A DNA stretch of 64,000 nucleotides from Paraburkholderia fungorum. Its GTDB lineage: Bacteria > Pseudomonadota > Gammaproteobacteria > Burkholderiales > Burkholderiaceae. The position numbers were made by a program, and so were the translations under genes. The notes beneath the pieces were generated by a model that was given only the letters and a program-made list of their open reading frames with translations, searched no databases and was not told where the DNA came from. The stretch covers positions 172,804 through 236,803 of the forward strand of contig NZ_CADFGE010000017.1 in the NCBI RefSeq assembly GCF_902833645.1, read 5' to 3'. This document shows positions 42,222-51,046 of this stretch, piece by piece; position 1 is the stretch's first letter; the number at the start of each line of letters is the position of its first letter.

Positions 42222-44693
42222 ATGAGCGCGCAGCCGCAATTCATCGACGTGGCCGAACGTGAGGTGGTGCTCGCGGACTTCGTGCCGTTTTCGTCGCACG
42301 TGAATGATTACGTGATCCGCACGCGCGAAGGGGACTATCTGCGTGTCTGGAAGATCGCCGGCATTGCCTTCGAGGCTGCTGATCCGGGCGACATCCTCGT
42401 GCGTCACGAAGGATTCAACCAGCTCGTGCGCAGCCTGCCAGGCGGGCACGTCGGGCTGTGGTCGCACAGGATCCGCCGGCGCGTGACCGACCACTTCGCC
42501 ACGCCGTACGGCAACCGGTTCTGCCAGGAACTCGCGACGCGCTACTACGCGAGCTTTGCCGGCTACCGGATGATGGCCAACGAACTCTTCCTGACGCTCG
42601 TATACCGGCCGCGCCGCACGCGCCTGGGACGTCTTTTCAGCCAGGCGGCGCGGCGTACCTCCGATGATATCCGGCGGGACCAGCATGAGGCCCTGAAGGT
42701 GATGGCGGAGCTTGCCGCGCAGGTCGAATCCGGCCTTAAGCCGTGGGATCCGGCGGCGCTTGGCGTCTACAGGAAGCAGGTCCGCTACACGCGGCGTCCT
42801 GTCCGGTTCTCCGCGGCGCTGGAGTTCCTGGGCTATCTCATTAACGCCGCATGGGAGCCCGTGCCGGTGCCATCTGGCCGCATTGCCGAGGCATTGCCGA
42901 CGTCGCGGCTTTTCTTCCACACCGAGAAGGTTGAGATTCGGATGCCGGGGGCAACGCGTTATGCGGCGCTGCTGGACCTGAAGGACTACCCGGAAGAAAC
43001 CGAGCCCGGGATGCTTGATGGTCTGCTCTACGGTGACTTCGAGTACATCGAGACGCAGAGCTTCACGATCCTCGACCGTCCCACAGCGAAAGAGGCACTC
43101 GAACGTCAGCGCAACCAGATGATTGCAGGCGAGGACGTGGCAGTCTCGCAGGTTCAGGCAATGGACCAGGCGCTGGACGATCTGATCAATGGTGATTTCG
43201 TCCTCGGTGAGTATCATTATTCGCTCGCCGTGCTCGGTGACCGCCCGGACGAAGTCGCGCGGCACGTAGCGAAGGCGCGCACGCAGCTTGCGGACGTGGG
43301 CTTCCAGACGGCGCGGGTCGATCTGGTAGCGGACGCAGCCTGGTTCGCGCAGTTGCCTGGTAACTGGCGCTACCGGCCCCGGGAGGCAAAGCTCACCTCG
43401 CGCAACTTCTGCGGGCTCGCGAGCCTGCACAACTTCGCGACCGGCAAGCGCGACGGCAATCCGTGGGGCGAGGCGATCACGATCGTGAAGACGCCGAGTG
43501 GCCAGCCCCTGTACCTGAACTTCCATGCGACGCCGGAAAAGAAGGAGTCTGCTGACGAGAAGGCACTCGCCAACACGCAGATCATCGGGCAGGCCGGTGC
43601 CGGCAAGACGGTTCTGGAACTGTTCCTGCTGGCGATGGCGATGAAGTATGGCCTCACCGGCGTCGTCTACGACAAGGACCGGGGCACCGAGATCGCGATC
43701 CGGGCGATGGGAGGTCGTTACACGGTGTTTCGACGGGGTGTCCCGACGGGACTCAATCCGTTTCAGCTCGATCCGGACGAGGCGGTGCTGGACTTCTGGG
43801 AGCGGCTGGTGCGCCGTCTGGTCGACACAGGCACGCTGCTGTCGGCGAAGGACGAACTCGACATATCACGGGCGGTCCGAGAAGTCTCCCGCATGGAGCG
43901 CCCGCTGCGGCGCCTGTCGATGGTCCGGCAACTGCTCCCGGCCGTGGGCGAAAACAGCCTGCATGCACGCCTCACGAAGTGGTGCGCGGGCGGGCGGCTC
44001 GGGTGGGTACTGGACAACCCGTCGGACCTGCTGGATTTCAGCCACAACCAGCTATTCGGCTTCGACGATACGGAGCTACTCGACGACCCGGAGGTGTCGA
44101 CACCGGTCACGATGTACCTGCTGCAGCTGACCGAAAGCCTGATCGACGGGCGCCGCCTTGTCTATGTGATGACCGAATTCTGGAAGCGCCTGGGCGATCC
44201 GGTCTTCACGGATTTCGCAAAGGACAAGCAGAAGACGATCCGCAAGCAGAATGGTCTGGGTATTTTCGATACGCAGTCCCCGGCCGATGTGCTGCGTAGC
44301 GACATCGCGCGGGCGCTGGTCGAGCAGACCGCGACGTTCTTCTTCCTGCCGAATCCGCGCGCCGATTACGACGACTACGTGCATGGTTTCAAGCTGACCG
44401 AGGCCGAATTCAACATCGTCCGCTCACTCGGCGAGAACAGCCGCCTGTTCCTTGTGAAGCAGGGCCACCGTGCGGCCATCGGCAGGCTGGATCTCGCCGG
44501 GCTCGGCGACGTGCTCGACGTCCTGTCGGGGACGACGGACAACGTCGAACTGCTCGACGGGATCCGTGCCGAGGTGGGCGACGATCCCGGTGTGTGGCTC
44601 CCCGTGTTTCATGAGCGGCTGGCGAAGCGTCGTGCGACCGGGGGCGCCCTGAATGCACCGACCCCGCGTGTGTCGAGGAGGGCAGCACGATGA
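42222..44693 (+). CDS. virB4: VirB4-like secretion ATPase
   Basis: An 823-residue ATPase that drives pilus assembly and transfer. The N-terminal half carries the CagE/VirB4 domain (REGDYLRVWKIAGIAFE, DFEYIETQSFTI). Walker A is IGQAGAGKTVLEL at about 455-467, followed by VYDKDRGTEIAIRAMGGRY and, near the C-terminus, MTEFWKRLGDP as the Walker B region. Length and order match family members. The start at 42222 lies just after virB3; the longer frame overlaps it. The end overlaps virB6 by ATGA. Confidence 0.94.
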   Translation: MSAQPQFIDVAEREVVLADFVPFSSHVNDYVIRTREGDYLRVWKIAGIAFEAADPGDILVRHEGFNQLVRSLPGGHVGLWSHRIRRRVTDHFATPYGNRFCQELATRYYASFAGYRMMANELFLTLVYRPRRTRLGRLFSQAARRTSDDIRRDQHEALKVMAELAAQVESGLKPWDPAALGVYRKQVRYTRRPVRFSAALEFLGYLINAAWEPVPVPSGRIAEALPTSRLFFHTEKVEIRMPGATRYAALLDLKDYPEETEPGMLDGLLYGDFEYIETQSFTILDRPTAKEALERQRNQMIAGEDVAVSQVQAMDQALDDLINGDFVLGEYHYSLAVLGDRPDEVARHVAKARTQLADVGFQTARVDLVADAAWFAQLPGNWRYRPREAKLTSRNFCGLASLHNFATGKRDGNPWGEAITIVKTPSGQPLYLNFHATPEKKESADEKALANTQIIGQAGAGKTVLELFLLAMAMKYGLTGVVYDKDRGTEIAIRAMGGRYTVFRRGVPTGLNPFQLDPDEAVLDFWERLVRRLVDTGTLLSAKDELDISRAVREVSRMERPLRRLSMVRQLLPAVGENSLHARLTKWCAGGRLGWVLDNPSDLLDFSHNQLFGFDDTELLDDPEVSTPVTMYLLQLTESLIDGRRLVYVMTEFWKRLGDPVFTDFAKDKQKTIRKQNGLGIFDTQSPADVLRSDIARALVEQTATFFFLPNPRADYDDYVHGFKLTEAEFNIVRSLGENSRLFLVKQGHRAAIGRLDLAGLGDVLDVLSGTTDNVELLDGIRAEVGDDPGVWLPVFHERLAKRRATGGALNAPTPRVSRRAAR

Positions 44694-45847
44694 GCGGCCT
44701 TTTCGCTGCAGTCGGCGGCACGCTCGAGAACGGCATGTCAACGTATGTCACGAGCGTGTCCTCAGCCCTGTCCAGCGCGCTGGTACCTGTTGTCACGACG
44801 GCCCTGTCGATCTGGATCCTCACGTACGGGTTCGCCGTAGTACGCGGCGAGGCCCATGAGTCGGTACCTGCATTCGCGTGGCGTGGCCTGAAGATGGCCA
44901 TCATGCTTGCCTTTGCGCTCGGCGCGGGTATTTACCAGTCCCAGGTCGTCACGGTAGTCGAAGGCGCAACGACGGGCCTCGCCCAGACGATCCAGACGGC
45001 GGCGGCCAATGCCGGTGCAGGCAACGCGGGCTGCGGAACGGTGAGTGGCACCAGCGTGACAGGCACGAGTGCATCCGCCATTTACCAGACCCTTGACTGC
45101 TACGACCGGCAGATCGACATCGTGATGGATGCCTACTTCGACAAGGCGACGCACGAAGGCCTGAGTATCAGTGGCTTTGTTGCCGGCATCGGTGATCTGG
45201 TCGGCGGGTTCCTCGTAGGGCTGGGGGGAGCCATTTTCCTGATGGTCCTGGCCTTCGAGGTCACGATGGCGAGGATGCTGCTGGATCTGGTGCTCGGTCT
45301 TGGACCTCTGTTCATTGCCTGTGGCGCATTCGGCCCAACCGCCCGATTCTTCGAGGCGTGGACCGCGAAGATTGCCAACTATGCGCTGCTGCAGATCCTC
45401 ATCGCAGCATTTCTTGGCATGGCACTCACGGCGTTCTCAGCCGACCTCGTGCCGTTCAACGTCACCACTTCATCGCCAGACGCGAACGCTTCGGCGCTAT
45501 CAGCAGCGGGCCAGGCTGTACTGACCGCCATTGCGCCGTGGGGGGCTGCATTCGGTCTGTTTATCACGTCCCTGCTGCTGGCAACCATCGGCTGGCAGTT
45601 GCCGGCTGTCGCCTCGGGGCTCGCTGGCGGTGCCACGCTGTCCGGGTTTGGTGCCTTCGTCGCCGGATTTGCGTCACGCGGTGCGGTTCGGGGCCTGGGC
45701 TCGCTCGTGAGTCTTGGGCACGGTCCGAGTCGGCCCGGCGGAAAGATTTCGGACGGCGGCGCGAGAGATCGCTCGATACCCGCCTACCAGCGTGTCGCCC
45801 GCGAGCACCTCGGCGACCAGGACAACTCAGGAGGGTCACCATCATGA
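44690..45847 (+). CDS. virB6: VirB6-like polytopic channel protein
   Basis: A 385-residue inner-membrane protein with about six hydrophobic segments, including VVTTALSIWILTYGFAVVRG, GGFLVGLGGAIFLMVLAFEV and LLDLVLGLGPLFIACGAFG, which is TrbL/VirB6 text. A periplasmic loop rich in Ser, Thr and Gly (about 100-125) holds two Cys (AGCGT, TLDCY). The C-terminal tail is soluble and basic. It is flanked by virB4 and virB5 with 4-base overlaps on both sides. Confidence 0.9.
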   Translation: MSGLFAAVGGTLENGMSTYVTSVSSALSSALVPVVTTALSIWILTYGFAVVRGEAHESVPAFAWRGLKMAIMLAFALGAGIYQSQVVTVVEGATTGLAQTIQTAAANAGAGNAGCGTVSGTSVTGTSASAIYQTLDCYDRQIDIVMDAYFDKATHEGLSISGFVAGIGDLVGGFLVGLGGAIFLMVLAFEVTMARMLLDLVLGLGPLFIACGAFGPTARFFEAWTAKIANYALLQILIAAFLGMALTAFSADLVPFNVTTSSPDANASALSAAGQAVLTAIAPWGAAFGLFITSLLLATIGWQLPAVASGLAGGATLSGFGAFVAGFASRGAVRGLGSLVSLGHGPSRPGGKISDGGARDRSIPAYQRVAREHLGDQDNSGGSPS

Positions 45848-46554
45848 TCAGGTTACTGATGCAAACCGGTCTTGTCCCCGTTGCAGCGGCAGTGCTGACC
45901 GTCGCAACGATGCCGCTGGCCCGTGCGCAGGGCATTCCGGTCTACGACGCGCAAAACGTAGTTCAGGCCATTGCGACGGTCGGGCAACTGAAACAGGAAG
46001 TGCAGCAGGAACTCCAGCTGTACCAGTCCCTCAGCGGTACGCGCGGCTTCGGCGCACTGATGAGCAATCCGGTCCTGTCGAACTCGCTGCCGTCGAACTG
46101 GCAGTCAGTCTACACGGCGATCCAGAACGGTGGATATGCGGGTCTGACGGGCACCGCGCAGACGCTGCGCTCGGCGAGCGAAATTTACAACTGCGAGGAC
46201 CAGCGCGGCATTGACCTGCAGGTCTGCCAGCGCGCGCTGAACAAGCCGTTTCAGGACAAGGCCTTCGGCACGCAGGCGTATCAGACGGAGCTCCAGGAAC
46301 TCGACCAGATCCAGGGCCTGATGCAGCAGATCGATGTGACCCAGGACCAGAAAGGCATCGGGGAACTGCAGGCGCGCATCCAGATTGAGAGCACGGCGGT
46401 TGGCAATGAAATGACGAAGCTGCAGCTTTTCAGGATGCTCGCAGATTCCGAGGACCGGCTGATTGCCGAGCAGCAGCAGGAGCTTGTGCTCAAGCGCGCC
46501 GGCAATACCGCACGGCTGCAGGACCAGATGGTGCCTGCGGCCTTTGGTAACTGA
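45844..46554 (+). CDS. virB5: VirB5-like minor pilin
   Basis: A 236-residue exported protein. A signal peptide ends ARAQGIPVYDAQNV, then a long helical body follows (VGQLKQEVQQELQLYQSLSG and DQIQGLMQQIDVTQDQ), typical of VirB5, which caps the pilus and helps target recipients. Two Cys (YNCEDQRGIDLQVC) may form a disulfide. The order virB6-virB5 is inverted compared with the Ti plasmid but known in other systems. The start at 45844 overlaps virB6 by 4 bases. Confidence 0.88.
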   Translation: MIRLLMQTGLVPVAAAVLTVATMPLARAQGIPVYDAQNVVQAIATVGQLKQEVQQELQLYQSLSGTRGFGALMSNPVLSNSLPSNWQSVYTAIQNGGYAGLTGTAQTLRSASEIYNCEDQRGIDLQVCQRALNKPFQDKAFGTQAYQTELQELDQIQGLMQQIDVTQDQKGIGELQARIQIESTAVGNEMTKLQLFRMLADSEDRLIAEQQQELVLKRAGNTARLQDQMVPAAFGN

Positions 46555-46577
46555 GTTCGGAAACTGGGGAGGCTGAC

Positions 46578-46742
46578 ATGATCCGTTCTGTTGTGGCCAT
46601 CATTACCATTCAATTAGTTTTACTGATTAATGGCTGCTCGGGAAGCCCGCCCAAACCTGTCCTACCAGACGGCTTGCACCGTTTTCCAGTGAACCGCGTA
46701 GCACCGGTTCCCCCGTCCGATGGAGGCGGTCATGAGCAGTGA
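46578..46742 (+). CDS. virB7: VirB7-like small lipoprotein
   Basis: A 54-residue protein shorter than most gene finders report. It begins MIRSVVAIITIQLVLLINGC, a signal peptide with a lipobox-like LING-Cys, so Cys20 would be lipidated and the rest anchored in the outer membrane. The tail is Pro-rich, as in VirB7 proteins that hold VirB9. GGAGG lies upstream, and the end overlaps the virB8 start by 11 bases. The position between virB5 and virB8 supports the call. Confidence 0.8.
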   Translation: MIRSVVAIITIQLVLLINGCSGSPPKPVLPDGLHRFPVNRVAPVPPSDGGGHEQ

Positions 46743-47466
46743 GCGTGACTCCCGTGAATCACATGACTATCGCCGCGCACTCGATTTCGAGGTGTCGGTC
46801 ACGCACCTGCAGGAGCGCTCGGAGCGTCGTGCGTGGCACGTGGCCATGGGCTCCGTTGTGGTCGCGATCCTGTGTGCTGTCGCACTGGCCGTGATGGTCC
46901 CGTTCTACCGGGTGGTGCCGCTGCCGATCGAGGTCGACCGTCTGACCGGTGAAGCACAGATGATCGACGTGCTCGACGCGAAGCAGATGCACATGCGGGA
47001 CATCGAGGACAAGCACTGGGTGGAAGTCTACGTGCGCTCGCGCGAGCGCTACGACTGGGGCCTGCTGCAGATGGACTACGACCGCGTGCTCGACATGAGC
47101 GACGACCGGGTCGCGCGCAACTACCGGTCGATCTACAGCGGCCCCGACGCGCTGGACCGGCAGCTCGGGGCGAACACGCAGCGGCGCATCCGCATCCTCT
47201 CGACGACGCTCGTGCCGGACGAACCCGGCCGTGCTGTCGTGCATATCGAACGCACGACCTGGAAGAACGGCATCGATAACGCGGAGCCGCCGCAGCGCTT
47301 CGTCATCACGCTCGCTTTCACATACCGGCCGTCCGTCTTCACGCGGGAGCGCACGGCCATCGAGAATCCCTTCGGCTTCAGGGTGACGGCGTATAGCCGC
47401 GATCCCGAATACACCCCTGCGGCGGCGTCGCCGACATTGTCACCTGCTGCGGGAGGTGCGCCATGA
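46732..47466 (+). CDS. virB8: VirB8-like inner-membrane scaffold protein
   Basis: A 244-residue bitopic protein. A cytoplasmic N-terminus is followed by one membrane helix (VVVAILCAVALAVMVPFY) and the periplasmic VirB8 domain with ERYDWGLLQMDYDRVLDMS and YRPSVFTRERTAIENPFGF. It links the inner membrane complex to VirB9 and VirB10. The start at 46732 (MSSERD) has GGAGG at good spacing; a Met four residues earlier is less well placed. It overlaps virB9 by ATGA. Confidence 0.92.
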   Translation: MSSERDSRESHDYRRALDFEVSVTHLQERSERRAWHVAMGSVVVAILCAVALAVMVPFYRVVPLPIEVDRLTGEAQMIDVLDAKQMHMRDIEDKHWVEVYVRSRERYDWGLLQMDYDRVLDMSDDRVARNYRSIYSGPDALDRQLGANTQRRIRILSTTLVPDEPGRAVVHIERTTWKNGIDNAEPPQRFVITLAFTYRPSVFTRERTAIENPFGFRVTAYSRDPEYTPAAASPTLSPAAGGAP

Positions 47467-48299
47467 GACTGAACACACTGGTGAGGGCCGCCGCGCTGGT
47501 GACCGGGCTGGCAGGGGGATGCGCCGGCGCCTTTGCCTACGACGTGCCTGGCTGGTCGGGTGACTCGCGCGTACGGCAGGTCGTGTACCGGCAGGACGAG
47601 GTGGTGCGGGTCATCGCGCAACGCGGCTTCGCCACGCACATTGCGCTGGATCCGTCCGAGCACATCCTCGTCGTAGCCCCGGGCGACCGGGACGGATGGC
47701 AGGTGGTCGCAAACCGCGGCGACCACGACGTCTACCTCAAGCCGCAGCGTGCTGCGCACGACACGAACCTCGAAATCCGGACGGACCGGCACAGCTACAG
47801 CTTCGACCTGGTCGCACTGCCGCTGAAGGCCCGTTTCGGCAACGACGACGAGATGTACCGCATCACGTTCGTCTATCCGGACACACAGGCGGTGAAGACA
47901 AAGGCCGCAGACGACGCCGCCCTCGTGCGCCAGCGTCTCGACCAGGCGCCGGCGGTGCGCAACACGGCTTACTCGATGCAGGTGATGCCGCACTCGGAGG
48001 ATATCGCGCCGACGGCGGCATGGGATGACGGGCGCTTCACCTACATCCGCATTCCGAACAACCGCCGCATTCCGGCGATCTTCCGCGTCGCCGATGACAG
48101 CAGCGAAAGCGTGGTTGACCGGCACATGGAAGACGACGTGATCGTCGTGCACGAGGTGGCCCGGCGCTTCGTCCTGCGCCTCGGTGACGAGGTAGTCGGT
48201 CTGTGGAACGACGCGTTCGATGTGGACGGCGTGCCACCGGCGGATGGTACGACGGTCAGCGGTGTGAAGCGTGTCTTGCGGAGCGACGGTCATGAATGA
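47463..48299 (+). CDS. virB9: VirB9-like outer-membrane complex protein
   Basis: A 278-residue protein with a signal peptide (ALVTGLAGGCAGAFAYDVPG), an N-terminal domain with DEVVRVIAQRGFATHIALDP and DVYLKPQRAAHDTNLEIRTD, and a C-terminal domain with DDGRFTYIRIPNNRRIPAIF, all VirB9/TrbG landmarks. It forms the core complex ring with VirB7 and VirB10. The end overlaps virB10 by 8 bases. Confidence 0.93.
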   Translation: MRLNTLVRAAALVTGLAGGCAGAFAYDVPGWSGDSRVRQVVYRQDEVVRVIAQRGFATHIALDPSEHILVVAPGDRDGWQVVANRGDHDVYLKPQRAAHDTNLEIRTDRHSYSFDLVALPLKARFGNDDEMYRITFVYPDTQAVKTKAADDAALVRQRLDQAPAVRNTAYSMQVMPHSEDIAPTAAWDDGRFTYIRIPNNRRIPAIFRVADDSSESVVDRHMEDDVIVVHEVARRFVLRLGDEVVGLWNDAFDVDGVPPADGTTVSGVKRVLRSDGHE

Positions 48300-49494
48300 A
48301 GAAACGTCGCGCAATGTTATTGCGCCTGATACTGACCCGGCGAAGGTCACCGATACCATAAACGGTGACCTTGCGAACCAGCCGATCGATCGCGGCATGC
48401 CGGAACTGGGGCAGCAGGGTGGCCGAGCCCGTGCCTGGTGGCTTGCGCCGCTGGTCATCGTGGCTCTCGTGATCGGTGGAGCGGCCTGGACGATCCACGG
48501 GTTTCTTGTGCGGCACGATGCGGCGGAGAAGGCCAGACGGGATGCCGTACAGGGTCAGCCGTCCCAGGGACGGGTGTTCGGCGACGGGAACCCACCGGCA
48601 TCGGCTGCTGCCGCCGCAACCAGCCCGGCGGGAGCAGCCGCCGTTGCGTCGGCTCCCGCTGCGGTATCGACGCGGCAGGCACCCGTACACACTGCACCAG
48701 CTCGCAGCTACTACGACGCACCGCTACTCGCCACCGGAGGTACGGGCGCAGGCAATGGCCCTGCCGACGAAGGGGCAGGCCCGACGGCATCTGCGCCAGG
48801 CGTTTCGCCGGGAGCGACTGTCGTATCCGGCAGCCAGTCTCAGGGAAGCGGTCCTTTGGCCCAGGCATTGACGCCGACGGTGACGTCCAAAGTGCGCGCG
48901 GGCTTTCTCGGCAATCGCAGCCTGATCCTCGCGGAAGGCGCCAAGATCGACTGTGCAGGCGATACGGCATTTGATTCGACCCAGGCGGGTATCTCGACCT
49001 GCACGGTGACGAAGAACGTCTATTCGGATGACGGCCGTGTCGTGCTGATCGAGCGCGGCTCGCAGATTAACAGCGAGTACCGCTCGAACCTGGCGCCCGG
49101 ACAGAAGCGGGTATTCATCCTGTCGGCACGCATCAAGACCCCCGAAGGTGTGACCGTCGAGATCGATTCTCCCGCGGCGGACGCGCTGGGGCGCATCGGC
49201 GTGAGCGGCTACGTGAACAATCACTGGGGCGAGCGTATCGGCGCGGCCATGCTGCTTGGCATGACGCAGGATGCGATCGGGTATCTCGCGACGCGTGGCG
49301 GCAACAGCAACGGCTCGGTCGTATTCGAGAACACGCAGCAGCAGGGCAATGACATGGCCTCGCGCGTGCTTGACAGCACGATCAACATTCCGCCCACACT
49401 GACACAGAACCAGGGGGCCGAGTTCGCGATTATCGTTGCCCGGGATCTGGACTTCAGTCCGGTCTACGCGCTGGAGCCAGGGGGTACGCGATGA
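48292..49494 (+). CDS. virB10: VirB10-like core complex protein
   Basis: A 400-residue protein that spans both membranes. One N-terminal membrane helix (WLAPLVIVALVIGGAAWTI) is followed by a long Ala/Pro/Gly/Ser-rich linker and the TrbI/VirB10 beta barrel: GFLGNRSLILAEGAKIDC, TVTKNVYSDDGRVVLIERGS, VEIDSPAADALGRIGVSGYV and the final AIIVARDLDFSPVY. The start at 48292 (MNEETSRN) overlaps virB9. It overlaps virB11 by ATGA. Confidence 0.94.
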   Translation: MNEETSRNVIAPDTDPAKVTDTINGDLANQPIDRGMPELGQQGGRARAWWLAPLVIVALVIGGAAWTIHGFLVRHDAAEKARRDAVQGQPSQGRVFGDGNPPASAAAAATSPAGAAAVASAPAAVSTRQAPVHTAPARSYYDAPLLATGGTGAGNGPADEGAGPTASAPGVSPGATVVSGSQSQGSGPLAQALTPTVTSKVRAGFLGNRSLILAEGAKIDCAGDTAFDSTQAGISTCTVTKNVYSDDGRVVLIERGSQINSEYRSNLAPGQKRVFILSARIKTPEGVTVEIDSPAADALGRIGVSGYVNNHWGERIGAAMLLGMTQDAIGYLATRGGNSNGSVVFENTQQQGNDMASRVLDSTINIPPTLTQNQGAEFAIIVARDLDFSPVYALEPGGTR

Positions 49495-50630
49495 ACGCGT
49501 CGGCCCATATCCTGAGCGAAGCGCCGGTACCGGCCGACGGCCTGCTGCCGAGGCTGGCAGAGGATGCTTCGGTGCGCGAGCTGATGCGCCCACTCGCGGG
49601 GCTGCTCGCAGACCCGGCGCTCACGGAGCTGGTGATCAACCGGCCGCAGCGCGTGCTGACCGAAACCCATCTCGGATGGCAGGCACACGACTGTGCGGAC
49701 CTCGACTTCGAGCGCCTGATGTCATTCGCGGTGGCGATCGCCACCCTCACGAACCAGGAGGTCTCGGCGCTGCATCCGGTGCTCTCCGCGCTGCTGCCCG
49801 GTGATGCGCGCGTCCAGATCGTGATCCCGCCGGTGGTGCCGCCGCGTACCGTATCGGTGACGATCCGCCGTCCGTCGTCGCGCGAGAAGACACTCGACGC
49901 CTACTGCAACGAGGGCCTGTTCGCGCAGACCACGTGGCACCGCCCGGCTGGACTCGATGAGGCAATGCCGGCACTGCGTCAACTGGATCGTGATCTCGCC
50001 AGGTGCCTCGAAGCGCGCGAGTTCCCTGCGTTCTTCGAGCGGGCGGTGCGCGGCCGGCTGAACCTTGTGATCGCGGGCAGTACGGGCTCGGGCAAGACGA
50101 GCTTCATGAAGACGCTGTGCCGGTCCATCCCGGCTACTGAACGGATCGTGACGATCGAGGATGTGCGCGAGCTCTTTATCCATCACATCGAGAACTGCGT
50201 CCACCTGATTTACAGCAAGGGTGGCCACGGCCACGCACGGGTGACACCTGCGGATCTGATCGCAAGCTCGATGCGCATGCGCCCTGATCGAGTGCTGCTC
50301 GCCGAACTGCGAGGCAGCGAAGCGTACGACTTCCTGAAGCTGCTGACGACCGGGCACTCCGGTTCGATCACGAGCTATCACGCGTCCAGCGCATCGGTCG
50401 CCATCGAGCGGTTCTCGCTGATGGCGAAGGAACATCCCGAAGCCGCCACATGGGACGACGTCGCACTGCGTCGGCTGCTCTTCATGACGATCGACGTGGT
50501 GGCGCACATGGAGGCCACCGCACTCTTCGATGAATCTGGCGCTCAGACCGGCCGACGCTGGTCGATGACGGAGGTCTGGTTCGATCCGCTGCGCCGCCAT
50601 CAGACGGACTATCACGCGGATTTCCGGTGA
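49491..50630 (+). CDS. virB11: VirB11-like secretion ATPase
   Basis: A 379-residue hexameric ATPase of the type II/IV secretion family. Walker A is IAGSTGSGKTS at about 194-204 with Lys202, followed by ERIVTIEDVRELFI, the His box GHSGSITSYHASS and RMRPDRVLLAELRGSEAYD. It switches the machine between pilus building and DNA transfer. It is followed 14 bases later by the first VirD4 piece. Confidence 0.95.
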   Translation: MNASAHILSEAPVPADGLLPRLAEDASVRELMRPLAGLLADPALTELVINRPQRVLTETHLGWQAHDCADLDFERLMSFAVAIATLTNQEVSALHPVLSALLPGDARVQIVIPPVVPPRTVSVTIRRPSSREKTLDAYCNEGLFAQTTWHRPAGLDEAMPALRQLDRDLARCLEAREFPAFFERAVRGRLNLVIAGSTGSGKTSFMKTLCRSIPATERIVTIEDVRELFIHHIENCVHLIYSKGGHGHARVTPADLIASSMRMRPDRVLLAELRGSEAYDFLKLLTTGHSGSITSYHASSASVAIERFSLMAKEHPEAATWDDVALRRLLFMTIDVVAHMEATALFDESGAQTGRRWSMTEVWFDPLRRHQTDYHADFR

Positions 50631-50644
50631 AGGGGTAACAGGCC

Positions 50645-51046
50645 ATGGACATCGGAAAGGGAACTGCAACGGGACGGTCGACCAGCAAGGCGATCGGCTA
50701 CCACGTGATGCTTGTGCTGGTCACGCTTGCGGTCATGGCCGCTGCGGCGGCCGGGCTGACGCTTGCCCTCTGGCTGGCTTCGTTTTTCTTCGTCGCGAGT
50801 CAGCACGTCAACCCGCTTCATGCCGGGTTTCATGCGTGGCCGGATGCGGCGATGGCCTGGTACGACGGACACCTGCCGAAGCAGGGGCGGCGGCTCGCCG
50901 GGGCCGCGCTGTTCGGCCTGCTGCTGGCGTTCGGCGCGCCCGCGCTCGGCGTTTACACGCTTCTGGAACAGTCCAGGCGCCGGCGCCTCTACGGCAGCGC
51001 GCGGTTCGCAAACGAGGCGGACATCCGCCGGGCAGGACTGCTATGA
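50645..51046 (+). CDS. N-terminal membrane part of a split VirD4 coupling protein
   Basis: A 133-residue protein. Two membrane helices (VMLVLVTLAVMAAAAAGLTL and LAGAALFGLLLAFGAPALGV) flank a short periplasmic loop with HAWPDAAMAWY. It ends with RRLYGSARFANEADIRRAGL, the sequence that in one-piece VirD4 proteins joins the membrane part to the ATPase. The ATPase is instead encoded by the next gene, starting by ATGA overlap. I read this as the membrane half of a two-part coupling protein, made in coupled translation. Confidence 0.75.
   Translation: MDIGKGTATGRSTSKAIGYHVMLVLVTLAVMAAAAAGLTLALWLASFFFVASQHVNPLHAGFHAWPDAAMAWYDGHLPKQGRRLAGAALFGLLLAFGAPALGVYTLLEQSRRRRLYGSARFANEADIRRAGLL

Noticed and set aside
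42204..43526. 440-codon minus-strand frame opposite virB4
   Set aside because: Antisense shadow of virB4.
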